64,000 bases of DNA from Eleginops maclovinus (Eukaryota > Chordata > Actinopteri > Perciformes > Eleginopidae), in assembly GCF_036324505.1 (NCBI RefSeq), contig NC_086355.1, positions 23,424,018 through 23,488,017 on the forward strand, given 5' to 3'. Positions 50,496 to 64,000 of this stretch are shown here, piece by piece; the first letter of the stretch is position 1, and each line of letters opens with the position of its first letter. A program made the translations under genes and the position numbers. The notes below the pieces were generated by a model that was given only the letters and a program-made list of their open reading frames with translations, did no database searches and was not told where the DNA came from.

Positions 50496-51026
50496 CACAC
50501 CTTTTAAGGTGTAAATACTATCTAAAATCAATATGTTCTTCATCCAAACATTGCATAATACAGAATTCATATCAACGATGTGTACTCAGTGTATAGATCT
50601 CCTGTATCATCCTTTGGAGCATCTTCATAGACTATAGCAGCCATTAGCTTAATATGGATTGTCTAACTCTTAATTCACATTTTAACACAGTATAACACAT
50701 TTGTATTCCTTAGTTAAGGAAGAAGGCACTTGATTGATTGATATTTGTAAACAGAGATAAACCATAACAATAACAATCCAAAGAATATATACATATATGT
50801 CTATTGAAACATCAAATTGGTAATTCATAAAAAAATGATGGACCTAGCAATCCCTTTAGGATATACACTTTATTAGAATAGTGAAACATAAAAATAACCT
50901 ACCTTTAACAATATCATCATACAAACTAAGTACCTGAGGTAAGTAGGATAACAAATTTGGACTATGTAAAAATAGCCCTAATAAAAATGTCACTCTCTTT
51001 ATGTCTCAAAACCTGAAATGTTCCAC
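50496..51026. other. Possible internal remnant of the LTR3 element
   Basis: If the polypurine tract is real, this would be the end of the internal region or the 3' untranslated part. It is AT-rich and no retroelement domain can be read. A short minus-strand frame near 50630 (starts MAAIVYEDAPKDDTG) is too small to judge. Confidence 0.25.
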
Positions 51027-51610
51027 TTAAACCATCTCCACTTCCTCATTGTTTGTATATGCAGGTGGATCATCTTGCTGTTCGATTAACAAAGTAGGTA
51101 CAGACAAACTCTGGACAGGAGCAAAATGTAGTAATGCTAAATTGGCCGCAATGTAAGTGGAAGCAAGAAGAAGACTGGAGGTGAGGACCTGGATTTTATA
51201 CAGGTGTAGGTTAGTGATTGTAATCAGGTTGATCAGCAGGTGTAGTGGGGCGGAGGAGAAGGTCAGCCACAACCAGACAGATAGACACAAACACACACAC
51301 CTGGAAGACAGACAGGGCACGAACACAGAGAACACAGGAGGCAGAAAAGTTACAGCAAACAATCAACCACAGTTGAAGATGTATCTGTTGGTTAACAGTA
51401 TCAAAACACTGAACAGTGCAGTCAGGGTTGAGTTCAAATGAGGCATATTTACTGCACTCTTCCTGAGGACACACACATTCAGATGTTAACTCACAAGTAA
51501 ACCTACAGATTTTTCCCCCTGGGACCTGTAACTCCAAACTGGAGAAGAAGAATAAATCCTTCAGAGCCGGCTGCTTTCTAGTGATTTTATTTAATGATCT
51601 CAATATATTT
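51027..51610 (-). other. Coding-like membrane-segment ORFs, identity unknown
   Basis: Two overlapping minus-strand frames look non-random. One (51470-51211) reads EECSKYASFELNPDCTVQ, then a hydrophobic stretch LQLWLIVCCNFSASCVLCVR, to TPADQPDYNH. The other ends with QQDDPPAYTNNEEVEMV and then stop. Acceptor-like CCTCAG and CTTCCAG sites and a GTGAGT donor are present, but the implied spacer is only about 32 bp, too short for a normal intron. The later part (ACCTACACCTGTATAAAATC) resembles a repeat promoter instead. I cannot assign it to a family. Confidence 0.25.
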
Positions 51611-52513
51611 TTGGTTGTACATATTTATATATATATGTGTATAAAATATACACTGTGCTGACCGTGTTTCTTTGAAAAGTTAATTGAATGAATATAAAGA
51701 AATCTCAGCCATCATTTTTAAATAAAAATACATCTGATGAACTCATATTTAGCTCTGACTTGTCTAAAAATGAACTTGAAATGAGTAAAATGCACAATAC
51801 TGTATGTGTTGAATAAAAACATGACACTACTCATATTTTGTTTTTAAATAACTACAAAACTTGGATTGAATGTTTCTTTTTCGATGTCTATAAACTGTTA
51901 GGATTCTGTAGTATTCTACCAAAAGTCTTAACAAGCTTTTTGCAAAGGAAATATCTGCAATACACTATATATAAGATTAACTAATATATATATCTTTATC
52001 AAATAATTGGTTCTAAATGTTTATATTATGCAGCAAAAAGCCATATGACTTTTGAAGGTCCTTGTGATATTTACTATTGTTACCAAAATATTTCAATGTT
52101 TCAATGGCAATGTGATATTCTCTTTTTTATTCTTAAGCTAAAGGAACATCGAGCAATAAGTAACACTTCCCTTCACTTCTTGAAGAATGGAAACAGCTTT
52201 CACTGACACATTTCTAGCTTTGAGAGAAATACACCAATACTTATCCAGATGGCAACACCAGGATCATGAGCAGTGTGATGTCAGACCTCTTCATCAGGCT
52301 CTTGCTACCTCCCAGCGTCCACCTCTCCTGCTCTAATAATCGGTGATAATGGGGGGCTGATTTCATACATGAATAATAACTCCAGTGTTGGAGGGAGGAG
52401 GGTGTTTGGATGGAGGAAGGAACCAGCTGTGAATGACAGGAAGGGGCTTTGCGTTGGAACCGAGATGCGAGGCTCTATGCACTGGCGGGACAGAGCCTGG
52501 GAAAGCTCTTTGT

Positions 52514-52514
<1 letters not shown>
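51611..52514. other. No gene recognised
   Basis: AT-rich to about 52130, then mixed composition. Nothing supported. Confidence 0.45.

Positions 52515-52553
<39 letters not shown>
52515..52553. repeat. (CA)n microsatellite
   Basis: About 19 CA units. It is paired with the (GT)n tract 100 bp to its right. Confidence 0.98.
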
Positions 52554-52555
<2 letters not shown>

Positions 52556-52654
52556 AGGCAATGCAGCTGGGTGCAGCACAATGATGGAGCCCCTCCCTGA
52601 GAGGAACATACTGCCTGCACCAACAGCAGCTCAGGCTCCCTCTAACTCTCCCTC

Positions 52655-52786
<132 letters not shown>

Positions 52787-55007
52787 ATTTGTCATATTTC
52801 TGTCTGAGAAACAATTCTTCTTTCTCAATTTTTCTCTCACTATGACTCAAGAGTGCCCCCCATGGGAGGAACATGAATGTTCCAGCACAAAGTCAGAGCA
52901 TCATACACACTGAATACATGCACAGCACACAAAAACATGGAGGAAAAAAAACATTTTGATCTCAACATGTGCTCATTAATACTTAATAATATTCAGTGAT
53001 CAAAGCAATGTTTTAAAAGGCATAAGAACCCCTTTGTGCCTCAGTTGTGGGTCTTTTATCTAGGAATGACAGCTTAATTGTTGTAAACGACAATTAAAAA
53101 AGTTTTATTATCAAATGATGTTTCTGCAATACAAAAGCTTCTATCACATGAGGATGATAGCTGAACAGTTGCTAAAGGACACATTTTTCACATGTGTCAT
53201 CGTGATTAGATATGTTTTAGACAGCTGAACAGATTATAGTGCATTGAAAGGCCGGTGATTGTGAGCATAAAGCAAACCGCTGTCCACAGCTGGATTAACT
53301 GATTTTGGAGCCCTGGGTGAATATGAGCTGTGAGCTGTTAGCACCACCATCAACGGTCACTGAGAGGCCCTCAATGCTGTTTAGAACTGTTTGACTTAAC
53401 CTAGAAACGTGTTCACAACCTGTATGACTCTCTGGCTGCTCATTATTGGGACCCAGTCTGGACTTTTTCTTACTCAATTCATCGCTGCCGCAAAAATAAG
53501 AGAAATATGGGCGATATGACAGGTTCCCTGAATCAAGATCATTCATTTGACAGAACTGTTGCGATTTAGCTTCCTACAGTTTCAGATTGTAATGCACTTA
53601 TACTGTACACTTATTTATCAATATGAAGAGCTGTAACGTTTTGCACTTGTTAATATTTCTTTTCAAAAAAGCTAGCAAGTGAAAAACTATGCTATTGAAG
53701 CTCAAAGCAGAGTAAGAGATAGCATGCTAGCTAACATTACTGACCTATCTGGTTGTGGACCCCACCATCATTGCGCCAACCCCTGGTCAGAAAACTTCCT
53801 CCCAGCATTCCATAGCTCTGGGGATATTAGTTTTACCACAGACAGGAAGAATAAAAGAAGAGCACATGCTGACATCACCTATTGATTTGTGGACTCCCGT
53901 TTAGAAGCAGCTTCTTCTTTTTTTTGACAATGTGTCGTTATTGATTGACAGAGGCTGGATGCACAACCAAACACTGAACAAACCTTTTGGGCAAAACTTG
54001 ATTTTACAAAAAAATGAATGAACTTAAAACAGACAGAGTGGTGCAGGAATGAGTCCTAAAACCAAGAAAAGACTTTTAATTAACCACTTCCCATTCCCTC
54101 CTCTTGAAGTCAAGGTTTTTTTGAACGTGTTTGAGGTTAGAAGCCAGGAATAAGATTTGTGATAAACACGAGCTGAAGACAGTTTCAACTTTTGTTCTAC
54201 GACACAAACTACATTGGTTTCCACCGGCATGAGTCCGCCTTTAGCTTAGCCGTTGTGATAACCACCGTCATGTGACTGGGATGTAGTTTATTTATAGCAT
54301 AACGTTAGCGTTTTATTGTTCTTATGATTATTTGTGGAGATTATCCTGCTGAACAAATTGTGTTAAGAATCATAAAGCTGTAATGGCCACAAAGATTATT
54401 TTAGATGACATGATGACATTAGATATATTTTATCGATAGCAGTATCAATTTTGTCACAGCTGCATGTAGACAAGGACTTTCTGCAATATTCTGAAAACAA
54501 ATGGAAAAAGTGTCTTTTTTTATGAACACTGCCTCACATTATAGTAACTTGTCAATCACAAGGTCACCCTAAACCATGCTTGATGTCTTTTTACCACGAA
54601 TGGGACCATTTCATAATATATGGATATCTGGATGTATCAGAGATGACTTGAAATTAGCGAATGAGACCATGAACTCATCAGGAAAATGTGTACTGAGGTA
54701 ATAGATTGAATTAAAAGTATTTTACCAATTCATAACATTAGGAATTGATCCCCCTTTCCAGCTGTCACAATATGCTGATTTATTTCTGGTGTATTAAGTT
54801 TGCATGCAAGCCCACAGTGAAATGAGCTTGATATTTCATATTCACGCTACATAATTATTTCCTGCACTCTGACACCAATTTATTGAGATCACAACTGAAT
54901 ATAATTTGTTGAGGGAATAGTGAGGTAACGCTACATTGGCTGCAGTGCCTGCCCTGCACAAATTAAACAGGCGCATGCACGCACAATATCCTCCTGAGGA
55001 TACACAC
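52787..55007. other. No gene recognised
   Basis: AT-rich single-copy DNA. Nothing supported. CCTGAGGATACACACATTCAG near 54992 begins a stretch shared with 51465 on the same strand. Confidence 0.4.
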
Positions 55008-55340
55008 ATTCAGATGTTAACACACACATACAGATATGAAATCAACATCACGCAGTGTAAACCCACCTACAGAAAACACATGCATGTGGAAAGTCTCACA
55101 CATGACATAAAGAAACATAATTGTAAGCAAACACACATTTAAAGAACATCCAATACCTTTCCTTCAGCTATATAGACACACACTCACACACGCATTTACA
55201 CTCATGCACACTCATACCTGGCCAAACTAATTCTCACACTTCCTACATACACAGTCCACATGCTTACTACATGTACAGAAAACCCGAGACCCTGCAGGGT
55301 GACACAATCTTCCCATGACAAGTTGGGTTAGCATTAGGAT
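55008..55340. repeat. Tandem duplication, left unit
   Basis: A 333-bp CA-rich unit, starting at ATTCAGATGT and ending at GGGTTAGCATTAGGAT, repeated directly in the following block. Shared pieces include CAACATCACRCAGTGTAA and AATTCTCACACTTCCTAC. Confidence 0.85.
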
Positions 55341-55886
55341 ATTCAGATGTGAACACACACACAAACAGGAAATCAACATCACACAGTGTAACTCACACAC
55401 ACCTACAGATCAACACATGCATGTGGCAAATCTCACACATATGAGATATACAGATGTAGTAACACAATTGTAAGCAAACACACATGTACAGAACATTCAA
55501 TGCCTTTTCTTTATCTACACACACACACACACTCACAAACTCACAGTCACATACACACTCCTACCTATGCTGTAAAACTAAAACGTTGAATGTATTATGT
55601 CAACAGATTTCACATGACTGTACACGGTTAGTTCAAAGGAATAATATGTTGTTGAACCTCTCTCAAGTTAATTGTAATGCTTTGAAATAACTTATAACTA
55701 CGTGAAATCTGTTGATATCTTACATTTAATAAAGTCAACTTTCCAGTTTTTCAGTGTACCCAAACAAATTCTCACACTTCCTACACACACTGGCCACATT
55801 TACAAACACGCTTACTACTTGTACACACACCCGGGTAACAAGCAGGGGGACACCATCCTCCGATGACCAGTTCGGTTAGCATTAGC
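55341..55886. repeat. Tandem duplication, right unit with inserted MITE
   Basis: The second copy starts at ATTCAGATGT (55341) and ends near CGGTTAGCATTAGCG. It is about 190 bp longer because of an insertion at 55568-55756, absent from the left unit. Confidence 0.85.
55568..55756. mobile_element. Foldback MITE
   Basis: The 189-bp block is flanked by TA on both sides and starts TGCTGTAAAACTAAAACG. The right end, inverted, reads CACTGAAAAACTGGAAAG. The two halves are largely complementary to each other, including a perfect 13-bp pair CAACAGATTTCAC (55601) and GTGAAATCTGTTG (55702). That, and its absence from the neighbouring unit, marks it as an inserted hairpin element. The termini resemble those of TA-targeting fish MITEs. 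Confidence 0.85.
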
Positions 55887-57741
55887 GTCAAAGCATAACC
55901 CTCCCTGGCCTTACTCAGCAGATGGAAAGGCTGCTGCATATTTTCATCCCACAGCTCTCCTTCACTGCCTCATACTGCAAAGAGGGCTTTGTTGGCTTGC
56001 TTTCCTTTTCTCTGGACAGTCTCCTGTTCTACCCCACCACCCCCTATCATCCCGCCCTGATCTTGTCCGCTCAGTACTCAGTGATGTCCAGACACAGAGC
56101 AGAGGCTGTCTGCCCGCCCGCCTGCCTATCATTCCCCACAGGGTGTAAATCAGCAGTGGCCGGCCTGCTTCTACTGTGCGCCCCGGCGACGACAGATTTA
56201 TGTGAGGGCAACCTCCTTATGAACCTGGACTGTGCTTCACGTCTTCGCACCGCTCCAAAGCGCAACATAGTTTCACATAATGGGATTAAATGAAGACTCA
56301 AATATTTGGGAAACACCAGGTTAAATAAATGACTATTTTTGGTCTAAAAACAAACGTGTGAGTCGGTAATGAACACTTTTCAGGTATAATGTTTCACAGC
56401 TTTTGTACATTTGATCACTTGGCAGTATGTCAGGCAGCACCGTGCTTAACCCTGTAAAGCCCAAACATAGAAAAACATTAGCACTTTTTTGTTTGACCTT
56501 TCAGATGTTACCCCATTGTTGTAAGTTTTTAGGGACATTTTGTAATATTGCAAAGTAAAATAAAATAAATCTAAATGAGATTTTATGAATGTATTCCACA
56601 ATGACTAAATATGGACATGTTTTAGACATTGTATTATCACAAAAACAAACAAATGTTTGAGTCATTTTACTTGAATCTTGCCAAATCCAATTATACAATT
56701 CTTTGGAACCACAAGTGGTCCTGCTGGGGAGTGTTTTTGCAGGTGTTAGTTAAATAACTTGAATTCTGGATTAAAAATATCATATACATATTGGTAAAGC
56801 TGTTATCAAAGACGTTTGCCCAACTATTATTACTATTATATATTTTTACAGGTAACATGATAGCAAACAGTGACCTATTCCCACATTACAATGCAATGTT
56901 TGCATTCATGTGAAGTCATGCTTCTGTCCACCTGAAAAACAAATAGTAAAATACTGACTATATCTAACACTCTTGAAACATAGCTGGCTCTAAATACTGA
57001 GCATACAAAATGTGTAATGAAAAAAATACAAATGATCATAACACAAAGATAACACACTGTAAAACACAATATCAGTACAGCAACACCTGACAGGGTTTCA
57101 ACGTCACAACTTTGAGGGAGGACAACAGAGATCAGGGAACTGCGCGAGAAACCACCTGCGTGCTCCGTTAGCATAGCCTCAGGTCAGTAAGCTAGCTAAT
57201 GTGCTGTACATGATAAAAAGTACATCTATACACAGCATTAAAAGTTCTGTAAGCAACAACACAACATTTTTGACCCGAAAAAAAATACAATTTGAGCCCA
57301 AGTTAAACGTATTTTTCACATATTTAACTCAATGTTTACAGCATCACTCGTAGCAATAACATTATCTATTAATATTTAACTTCGTAAATCTGCTGCAGTT
57401 GTAATCCTTCAACCTGTTTCACCTCACTGGTTTAAGTTTGCGTTTGAATCAGACCTTTGCTATGAAGTACAGAGCTGCCACGCTGTGGCATTTTGAGGAT
57501 TACTGTGGCATATTTACTACAGATTAACTGGGGATTGTAGGGGAATGATTTTATCATGGTGTCTGATGCCAGCACGTGCGCCATGGGATTGCCGCCATAA
57601 ATCATCAATTGTTTCAACTAATGGATTCAATTTGCTCTTCACTCAATTCCCGATTTGTTATACAAACATCATGTGTTCCTCACTGCCTGCCCCCCCATCC
57701 ATATCACATTAATTAGATTCATCCCCCCAATAGAACATTAC
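55887..57741. other. No gene recognised
   Basis: About 55900-56270 is relatively GC-rich with no coding evidence on either strand. The rest is AT-rich. Nothing supported. Confidence 0.4.
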
Positions 57742-58517
<776 letters not shown>

Positions 58518-58910
58518 TCTGTTTCAAGTAAATACCTGCAATCAAATTGTTACTTATGTAAAAGTAGAAAGTATTATCAGCAAAATATACTTTAAAGTAT
58601 TTTAAAATAGTGATTGTTTGATTGGTCCATTTCAGAATAATATCTCTGATATGTTTTATAATTATTGATCATTAAAGTGTTCTCAGAGCTGGTAAAGGTG
58701 CAGCTAGTTTGAATGGCTTTGTATACTGCAGGGTAGCTGCTGGATTTACTGCAGGTGAACTACAGTCTGATTCAAGGGCTGATTATATTTACCATCATAA
58801 ATCCAGATCTGTAAAGTAACTAAAGGTATTTCACGATTTATCTCTGAATTGTAGTGGAATAAAAGTACAAAGTTACATAAAATGAAAATACTCAAGTAAA
58901 GTCAAAATTT
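58518..58910 (-). mobile_element. hAT-type miniature element, truncated reverse copy
   Basis: It shows CATTTCAGAATAATATCTCT, ATAATTATTGATCATTAAAG, CAGAGCTGGTAAAGGTGCAG, GTAGTGGAATAAAAGTAC and ACTCAAGTAAAG, the reverse-oriented body of the family seen at 20107-20430. Neither CAGTGGTG end is preserved. Non-coding. Confidence 0.75.
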
Positions 58911-59988
<1,078 letters not shown>

Positions 59989-60145
59989 TATAGCAGGGGA
60001 AAGTGACAAGTTAACTGGGAATGTGCTCTGCCCAGGGAAAACAGGCAGTTACGTCACGGGGGGGGGGTTACATTAGTGATAAAAAGGCTGTAAAAACAAG
60101 TGGCATGTAAACGGTGTTTTTGCGGAAACGTGTACACAATCCTGT

Positions 60146-60148
<3 letters not shown>

Positions 60149-60221
<73 letters not shown>
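60149..60221. repeat. (CT)n microsatellite
   Basis: About 36 CT units. It is the only long CT tract in the window. Confidence 0.97.
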
Positions 60222-60225
<4 letters not shown>

Positions 60226-61174
60226 ACTTCTCATCATGCCCCTCTGGCTTTATTAGTTTGCACCTTCCTGTTTTTACCTAGCATTAAACCCAGGCCCGCT
60301 TCGCGCAGCTGTATCCCCCCCCTGCTGTTTCATTCATTGTGAGCAGCACTAAAGGCATGCTTCTCCTCTCCCATCACACACCATGCTGCTTGTAATCCAG
60401 CCAGACTGTGGTCTTGACCACGCCACAGGTGAAAGGTCACAGACCCCCTATGGACCAATCAGAGCGGAGCCCTGCTGCGACCACAGGCCAAAAGCACAAG
60501 TTTGAAGCAAAAAATACAGCTTCTGGTCCTTCGGGAATAACTAGGAATAATGAGACCAAAATAAATTACAATTTACAATTCATACCATGCTGCTGTTTGT
60601 TAGGATGAAGTGCAACCCATACAGAAAGACAGAGTTTTGAATTGTGTATTAACTTATCACACATGCTGCCTAAATTGATCCCAATCTTATTAAAAATGTC
60701 ATCAACGTACAGCTTAGTAAGCAGAAGCATGTATGCTCATTGACGGAGAATTAAAAAGTCAATAACCAGCGCTATTATATTGTCCAGAGCAGCGTACCTG
60801 CAGAGCTGATATTATTCTATAATGGATATCACAGAGCTCCAAAATGAGTTCACACCCCCATCTGCAGAGAACTGTGCTACGCGGAAAGTCAGGTGCTGTA
60901 ACTATAGCATTTACAACAGCTTTATGAGATGAACATGTAGTATAGACATTGGGCTATGATGTGTTTTTAACATTGGGAAATGTACATTATAAAAAATTCA
61001 AATGTGTATTTTATGTTGGCATTTCTTATTAAACATATACATGTGGTGCTCTTGTAAATATTTACACCCAACAGTGTTAGATTGACTCAAAGTAAGCTAA
61101 AATGTGAATTTATAAAGTAAAGGAATAGGTCTCTTTTTGTTTAACATCTGTTAGCTTGTGTCTTTTCATGAGAT
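60222..61174. other. No gene recognised
   Basis: Nothing supported. Confidence 0.45.
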
Positions 61175-61178
61175 TTAA

Positions 61179-61586
61179 AGGTTTTGCTCATCTTCAGGTT
61201 CATATCTGTATTAAGAGTCTCTACGGGGACATGTCTCCATGCTTTAATGTTCAGAAAGCTCTTTATTTTTCTCATACTGCCTGTGCTGCAGCACCTCTTT
61301 TCACCCTCCGTCTGAAACCAGAGCCCAGTCTGCTCTGATTGGTTAGCTGGCCGGCTCTGTTGTGACAGCTTAGAGATGTCCCGGCCCTTAGCACATTGTA
61401 CACAATGTAGAAGTGCTAATGTTTCATCGTGATGTCATTACATTACAGACAGAAACAAAGGAGTCCAATAGAGGGAGAAAATCTCTCTGGAGGGAGCACT
61501 GGGATTTTGTAGACCTTTTACATGCACAAAAACCTATAGAACACACTTCAGGAAAGAGAAAAACCCCAAAAGAATAATAGGACCCT
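61179..61586 (-). mobile_element. Family B TTAA miniature element, copy 6
   Basis: It follows TTAA (61175-61178) with AGGTTTTGCTCATC, contains TCTCCATGCTTTAATGTTCAG, CTGAAACCAGAGCCCAGTC and TCTGATTGGTTAGCTGG, and ends AATAGGACCCT before TTAC. Full-length but non-coding. Confidence 0.85.
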
Positions 61587-64000
61587 TTACTCACAAGAAA
61601 AAGAAGGTTCATTGCCAGCTTTTAAAACTGCATGGATTGTTTTTTTGGACAGTGGGAGGAAGTAGAACAATTAATCCCCTAATAAAATCTTTCAAGTGAA
61701 TCGCATAACACATAAGTCTTTTAATTTATTCTTACACTTTCAATTCCTCCCACTAAGTGAAACAGACTTACCCTGAATGCCAAGGAAGCTAGCTTTTCCT
61801 TGTACAATTGCTCATGGCCAACATGGGAGAGACAGGATCAGATCTCTACCATGCTTTAGAGTAACAAGGACAATCAGGACAGAATAACATGCCAGCTCTT
61901 AAAGATTGCGGCTCCTTCTTTCTGTTCCCTTGCTATAAATGATGCATTACAGTAAACACATATCTCCTCTACAAGAGCCCCGGGGCGGAAGAGGTCATAA
62001 ATGTAAATGCCTCACAAAATGGCATTCAAGAGCTTTTAGATTCTGCGCTGACAGCTTTTCCTGTGTGAAACTCCAAATTGGCACTGTGTTCTTGTTTGCT
62101 CCACACTGTTACCTAATAAAACCTCTGAAAGTAGCAACTGCACTATTAGCTAGTAATGTTTCCACTCTTTATGGCAGTTAACATTGACAAGTTTGTATTT
62201 CTCACTGCTTTACAGTCAATAAACCTTTGTTTGTCTTTCTGATCCTGGACCAAATGTCTGGAAAAGGTGAAACATTGTTGCTGGTCCTAATTCCTTCAAA
62301 AGTTTGTGTTCAGGGTTGATGTAAAAATGATGTTGAGTGATTTGAAAATCACTCTGGTGGTGCACTCACACCGGAATCTAAGCGAAATTATCAAGTAGGG
62401 CGATTACATGTAAAGAATATTCCAAGATGCTGATCCAAGCGCATGGCGAGTGTGGACGGAGCAGCTACAACGGCAGCTTAGCAAAGCATGATCGCTCCGA
62501 TCCCCATTGAGGAAAACATACATTTTAAAAGTTGTTCACCTGCCGTCTTGCAGACACACTTGCTAAAGCATTTTTTCATAATTTTTATTAATCAATATCA
62601 GTTTGTATTGTTTTTTGCATCATTTTATAGGTGTTTTGCAATTATGTCACAGTAAAATATGCTTTTTTTGTGTTGTTGGTATCTACACATAAGTCCATCC
62701 TCCTTGTCAGCTTGTCTAGTTTGAGTGAGGCGATTAAACACAAATGACACGGTAAAACACAACATATTTGCTTTGCGTCCCGTGTGAACGTCCTATATTG
62801 AGTCTCTTTACATTGCCATTGAAGTTGACAACTTAAAAACAAGCCAAATGCTCAGTACATGCCACACAAGGCTGCTGTTAAATCTGAATTCTAGCAGGGC
62901 AGCTGCTTTAGATCCAGCTGGCAGTGATATTTGTATCTGCTGTGTTACCCAGTATTGTTGAGCGCTTTTGGTTTTAAGTTTTTCAACGACCTGAAAACAA
63001 ATTTTACATTCTATGATCATTATTCTTCCAAAGCATACGTATTTGTCTGATCCTTTTTTGAAGGCAGACAGCATATCCTAAGTTGACACAATGTTGCCTC
63101 CACTTGCACCACCTTAATCAAACCTGCGATCATGTATCTCTTCAATGCTTGTTTGATTTTTTTTCTTTTCAACATGAACTGGTGGAAATGTACCCACTGG
63201 CATTGGACTTGGCTCACTAATTACAGAACATTTCCCCCAGAAATGGGACTTCGAGCATGACAATTAATTATTGATCTTTTGGAACAAAGTAACAAAATAA
63301 ACAAAGTTTGCTCCCTTTCTGACTTTTCATCTGAGTCTTCACTATTTAAAAAATGATACGTGCATAAAAGCTGTAGAATGAGTGAACTTTCAGCTGAGAT
63401 CGTATTAATAATGTGTGTTTTAACCGTGTGTGTTTGTATAAATCTGTTTACCAACCCCTCTGAGATCGCGAGAGAGCTGCTCAGATGAGTTAGAGCCCAT
63501 CACACCCCTAACAGTCAGGGAACAGACAAAACAGCAGCCCACATACTGCGATCTGTGCCAGTTTGTATCTTTGTTATTTGACGAATACATTGGCACAAGG
63601 TGGAGGATGAATAATACATTGTGTTTGCTTCCCCTCTCCTCCCTCACTTCCAGTGCCCTGTATAATCTGAGAGCAGCGATTGAAATCTCCTCACCTGACA
63701 TTCAGTTTCAAGTTGTGTTGAAGGTTGGCTTTATCCCCCACTGTCTTTTTCAACAGCTTTGGCGAGATGTCAGAGTAAAAAAAGTAAAGAGTCTATTTAG
63801 CACAGTCTGTGGTGTTGTTCATTGGAGAAAAAGTCGTATTCAAACATGAAGCATGTGTGTGCGTGTGTGCGTGCGTGCGTGTGTGTGCATGGTCGAGGTT
63901 TTTTTCTCGGGCACTTGGATTCTTCCTGCTGACAGAAATATGTGACAGATCAGCCCAGGGGTCTGTAGAGCAGGAGAAAGGAGAAGTGAGGATCAGGAAG
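61587..64000. other. No gene recognised
   Basis: Single-copy looking DNA. A short compound GT/GC tract lies at 63855-63890 (GTGTGTGCGTGTGTGCG). Frames at 63020-63849 lack coding features. The window ends in this stretch. Confidence 0.45.

Noticed and set aside
54950..55560. CRISPR-like array
   Set aside because: The regular look comes from CA-rich text in a two-unit tandem duplication; there are no uniform repeats and spacers.

Overview
This window reads as nuclear DNA of a teleost fish, most likely a percomorph. It holds ten long or medium (CA/TG)n and (CT)n tracts, degenerate SINE and LINE remains of types common in teleosts, two copies of a fish hAT-type miniature element, and many short TIR elements. 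I found no rRNA, no CRISPR array, no bacterial-style operon and no intact host gene that I can name. Almost all of the longer open frames are chance readings of AT-rich DNA or of microsatellites.

Layout. 1-8.8 kb is mostly single-copy DNA with homopolymer runs, plus one dead LINE 3' end (4.86-5.53 kb). 8.8-34.3 kb carries two families of TTAA-flanked miniature elements (family A, four copies; family B, five of its six copies), a hAT-type element at 20.1 kb, a solo LTR at 26.5 kb and several 'gene-tail' type repeats. 34.4-41 kb has a SINE, probable conserved non-coding sequence, and an odd direct repeat (X1-D-X2). 42.8-46.1 kb has a SINE split by a microsatellite, then an old 1.2-1.4 kb tandem duplication with a LINE reverse-transcriptase fragment at its junction. 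46.2-47.6 kb is a hAT-type element with a second solo LTR nested inside.

The most interesting object is at 48,225-49,699. It is a 1,475-bp element with 14-bp perfect terminal inverted repeats, TTAA on both flanks and a symmetric subterminal inverted motif. Inside it, on the minus strand, is a two-exon reading frame with matching splice signals. The protein has an acidic N-terminus followed by the Cys-rich motif of the P2X7-receptor intracellular ('ballast') domain, cut short at its C-terminus. So a mobile element appears to carry a P2X7-ballast-like gene.

49.9-50.5 kb is a third, related LTR next to a polypurine tract. 51.0-51.6 kb has coding-like sequence of unknown identity. 52.5-60.2 kb is rich in microsatellites and holds a tandem duplication with a foldback MITE in one unit. 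The last 4 kb is single-copy apart from one family B element. Splice joins, element boundaries and family names come from reading the sequence and from general knowledge; no search was run.
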